64,000 bases of DNA from Thalassomonas viridans (lineage in GTDB: Bacteria; Pseudomonadota; Gammaproteobacteria; Enterobacterales; Alteromonadaceae): NCBI RefSeq assembly GCF_000948985.2, contig NZ_CP059733.1, forward strand, positions 6,662,748-6,726,747. The letters are read 5' to 3'. Within the stretch, counting starts at the first letter, position 1. Each line of letters opens with the position of its first letter. Made by a program: the position numbers and the translations under genes. The notes below the pieces were generated by a model. That model was not told the DNA's origin. It worked only from the letters and a program-made list of their open reading frames with translations, and searched no databases. Shown here piece by piece: positions 63,974 through 64,000 of the stretch.

Positions 63974-64000
63974 CCAAAAACTCCCAGAAATAAATCTCAT

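Noticed and set aside
60374..64000. oriC within the window
   Set aside because: No cluster of DnaA boxes or AT-rich unwinding region is visible in gaps here; the origin more likely lies beyond the right edge upstream of dnaA.

Overview
The window looks like chromosomal DNA of a marine gammaproteobacterium of the Alteromonadales. The best guess is Colwelliaceae, in the Thalassomonas/Colwellia neighbourhood; this is an inference from overall protein character, with no database search. The order dnaA-dnaN-recF-gyrB-glyQ-glyS at the right end, read leftwards, is the classical origin-proximal block, so oriC probably lies just beyond position 64000. The block yrdA-yrdB-aroE...hemF-tsaC-purE-yrdD-smg-dprA-lysM / def-fmt-rsmB-trkA next to an rRNA operon matches the E. 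coli rrnD-yrdA...trkA neighbourhood.

Layout. 1-7200: the edge of a type VI secretion locus (tssA, start of hcp), rhlE, an unknown gene, a LysR regulator and a receiver-TPR protein whose phosphoacceptor Asp is missing. 7234-12844: rRNA operon 1 on the minus strand (tandem promoters, 16S, tRNA-Ala, tRNA-Ile, 23S, 5S, terminator, then tRNA-Tyr). 13198-28004: an accessory segment with two secreted M4 metalloproteases (one with two PPC-type C-terminal repeats), a SymE-family toxin, a 95-aa orphan, a HipB/HipA toxin-antitoxin pair with palindromic operator candidates, a 1433-aa hybrid one-protein two-component regulator, a small secreted cysteine-containing protein, a probable IS630-type MITE and an IS630-family insertion sequence with a split transposase. 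28277-33953: rRNA operon 2, same orientation, without spacer tRNAs, with one intact 5S gene and, beyond its terminator, a second 5S copy broken by two hairpin-bearing insertions.

34178-54759: conserved housekeeping genes. These cover shikimate synthesis (aroE), haem synthesis (hemF), tRNA modification (tsaC, tusA), purine synthesis (purE), DNA uptake and processing (dprA), N-terminal formyl-methionine handling (def, fmt), 16S methylation (rsmB), potassium uptake (trkA, trkH), peptide turnover (pepQ) and murein turnover (slt). An ompW gene and a PbgA/YejM-type membrane sulfatase-fold gene sit between aroE and hemF. The latter carries two in-frame stop codons but an otherwise open frame. 54782-64000: glycyl-tRNA synthetase, gyrase B, RecF, the beta clamp and DnaA.

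The most unusual items are the broken second 5S gene, the doubly stopped PbgA/YejM gene, the Asp-less receiver-TPR protein, the toxin-rich segment held between two directly repeated rRNA operons, and paired compensatory differences between the two 23S genes. I found no CRISPR array, prophage, or obviously new multi-gene defence system. The hipBA/symE/95-aa/hybrid-regulator segment is the nearest thing to an undescribed accessory cluster.
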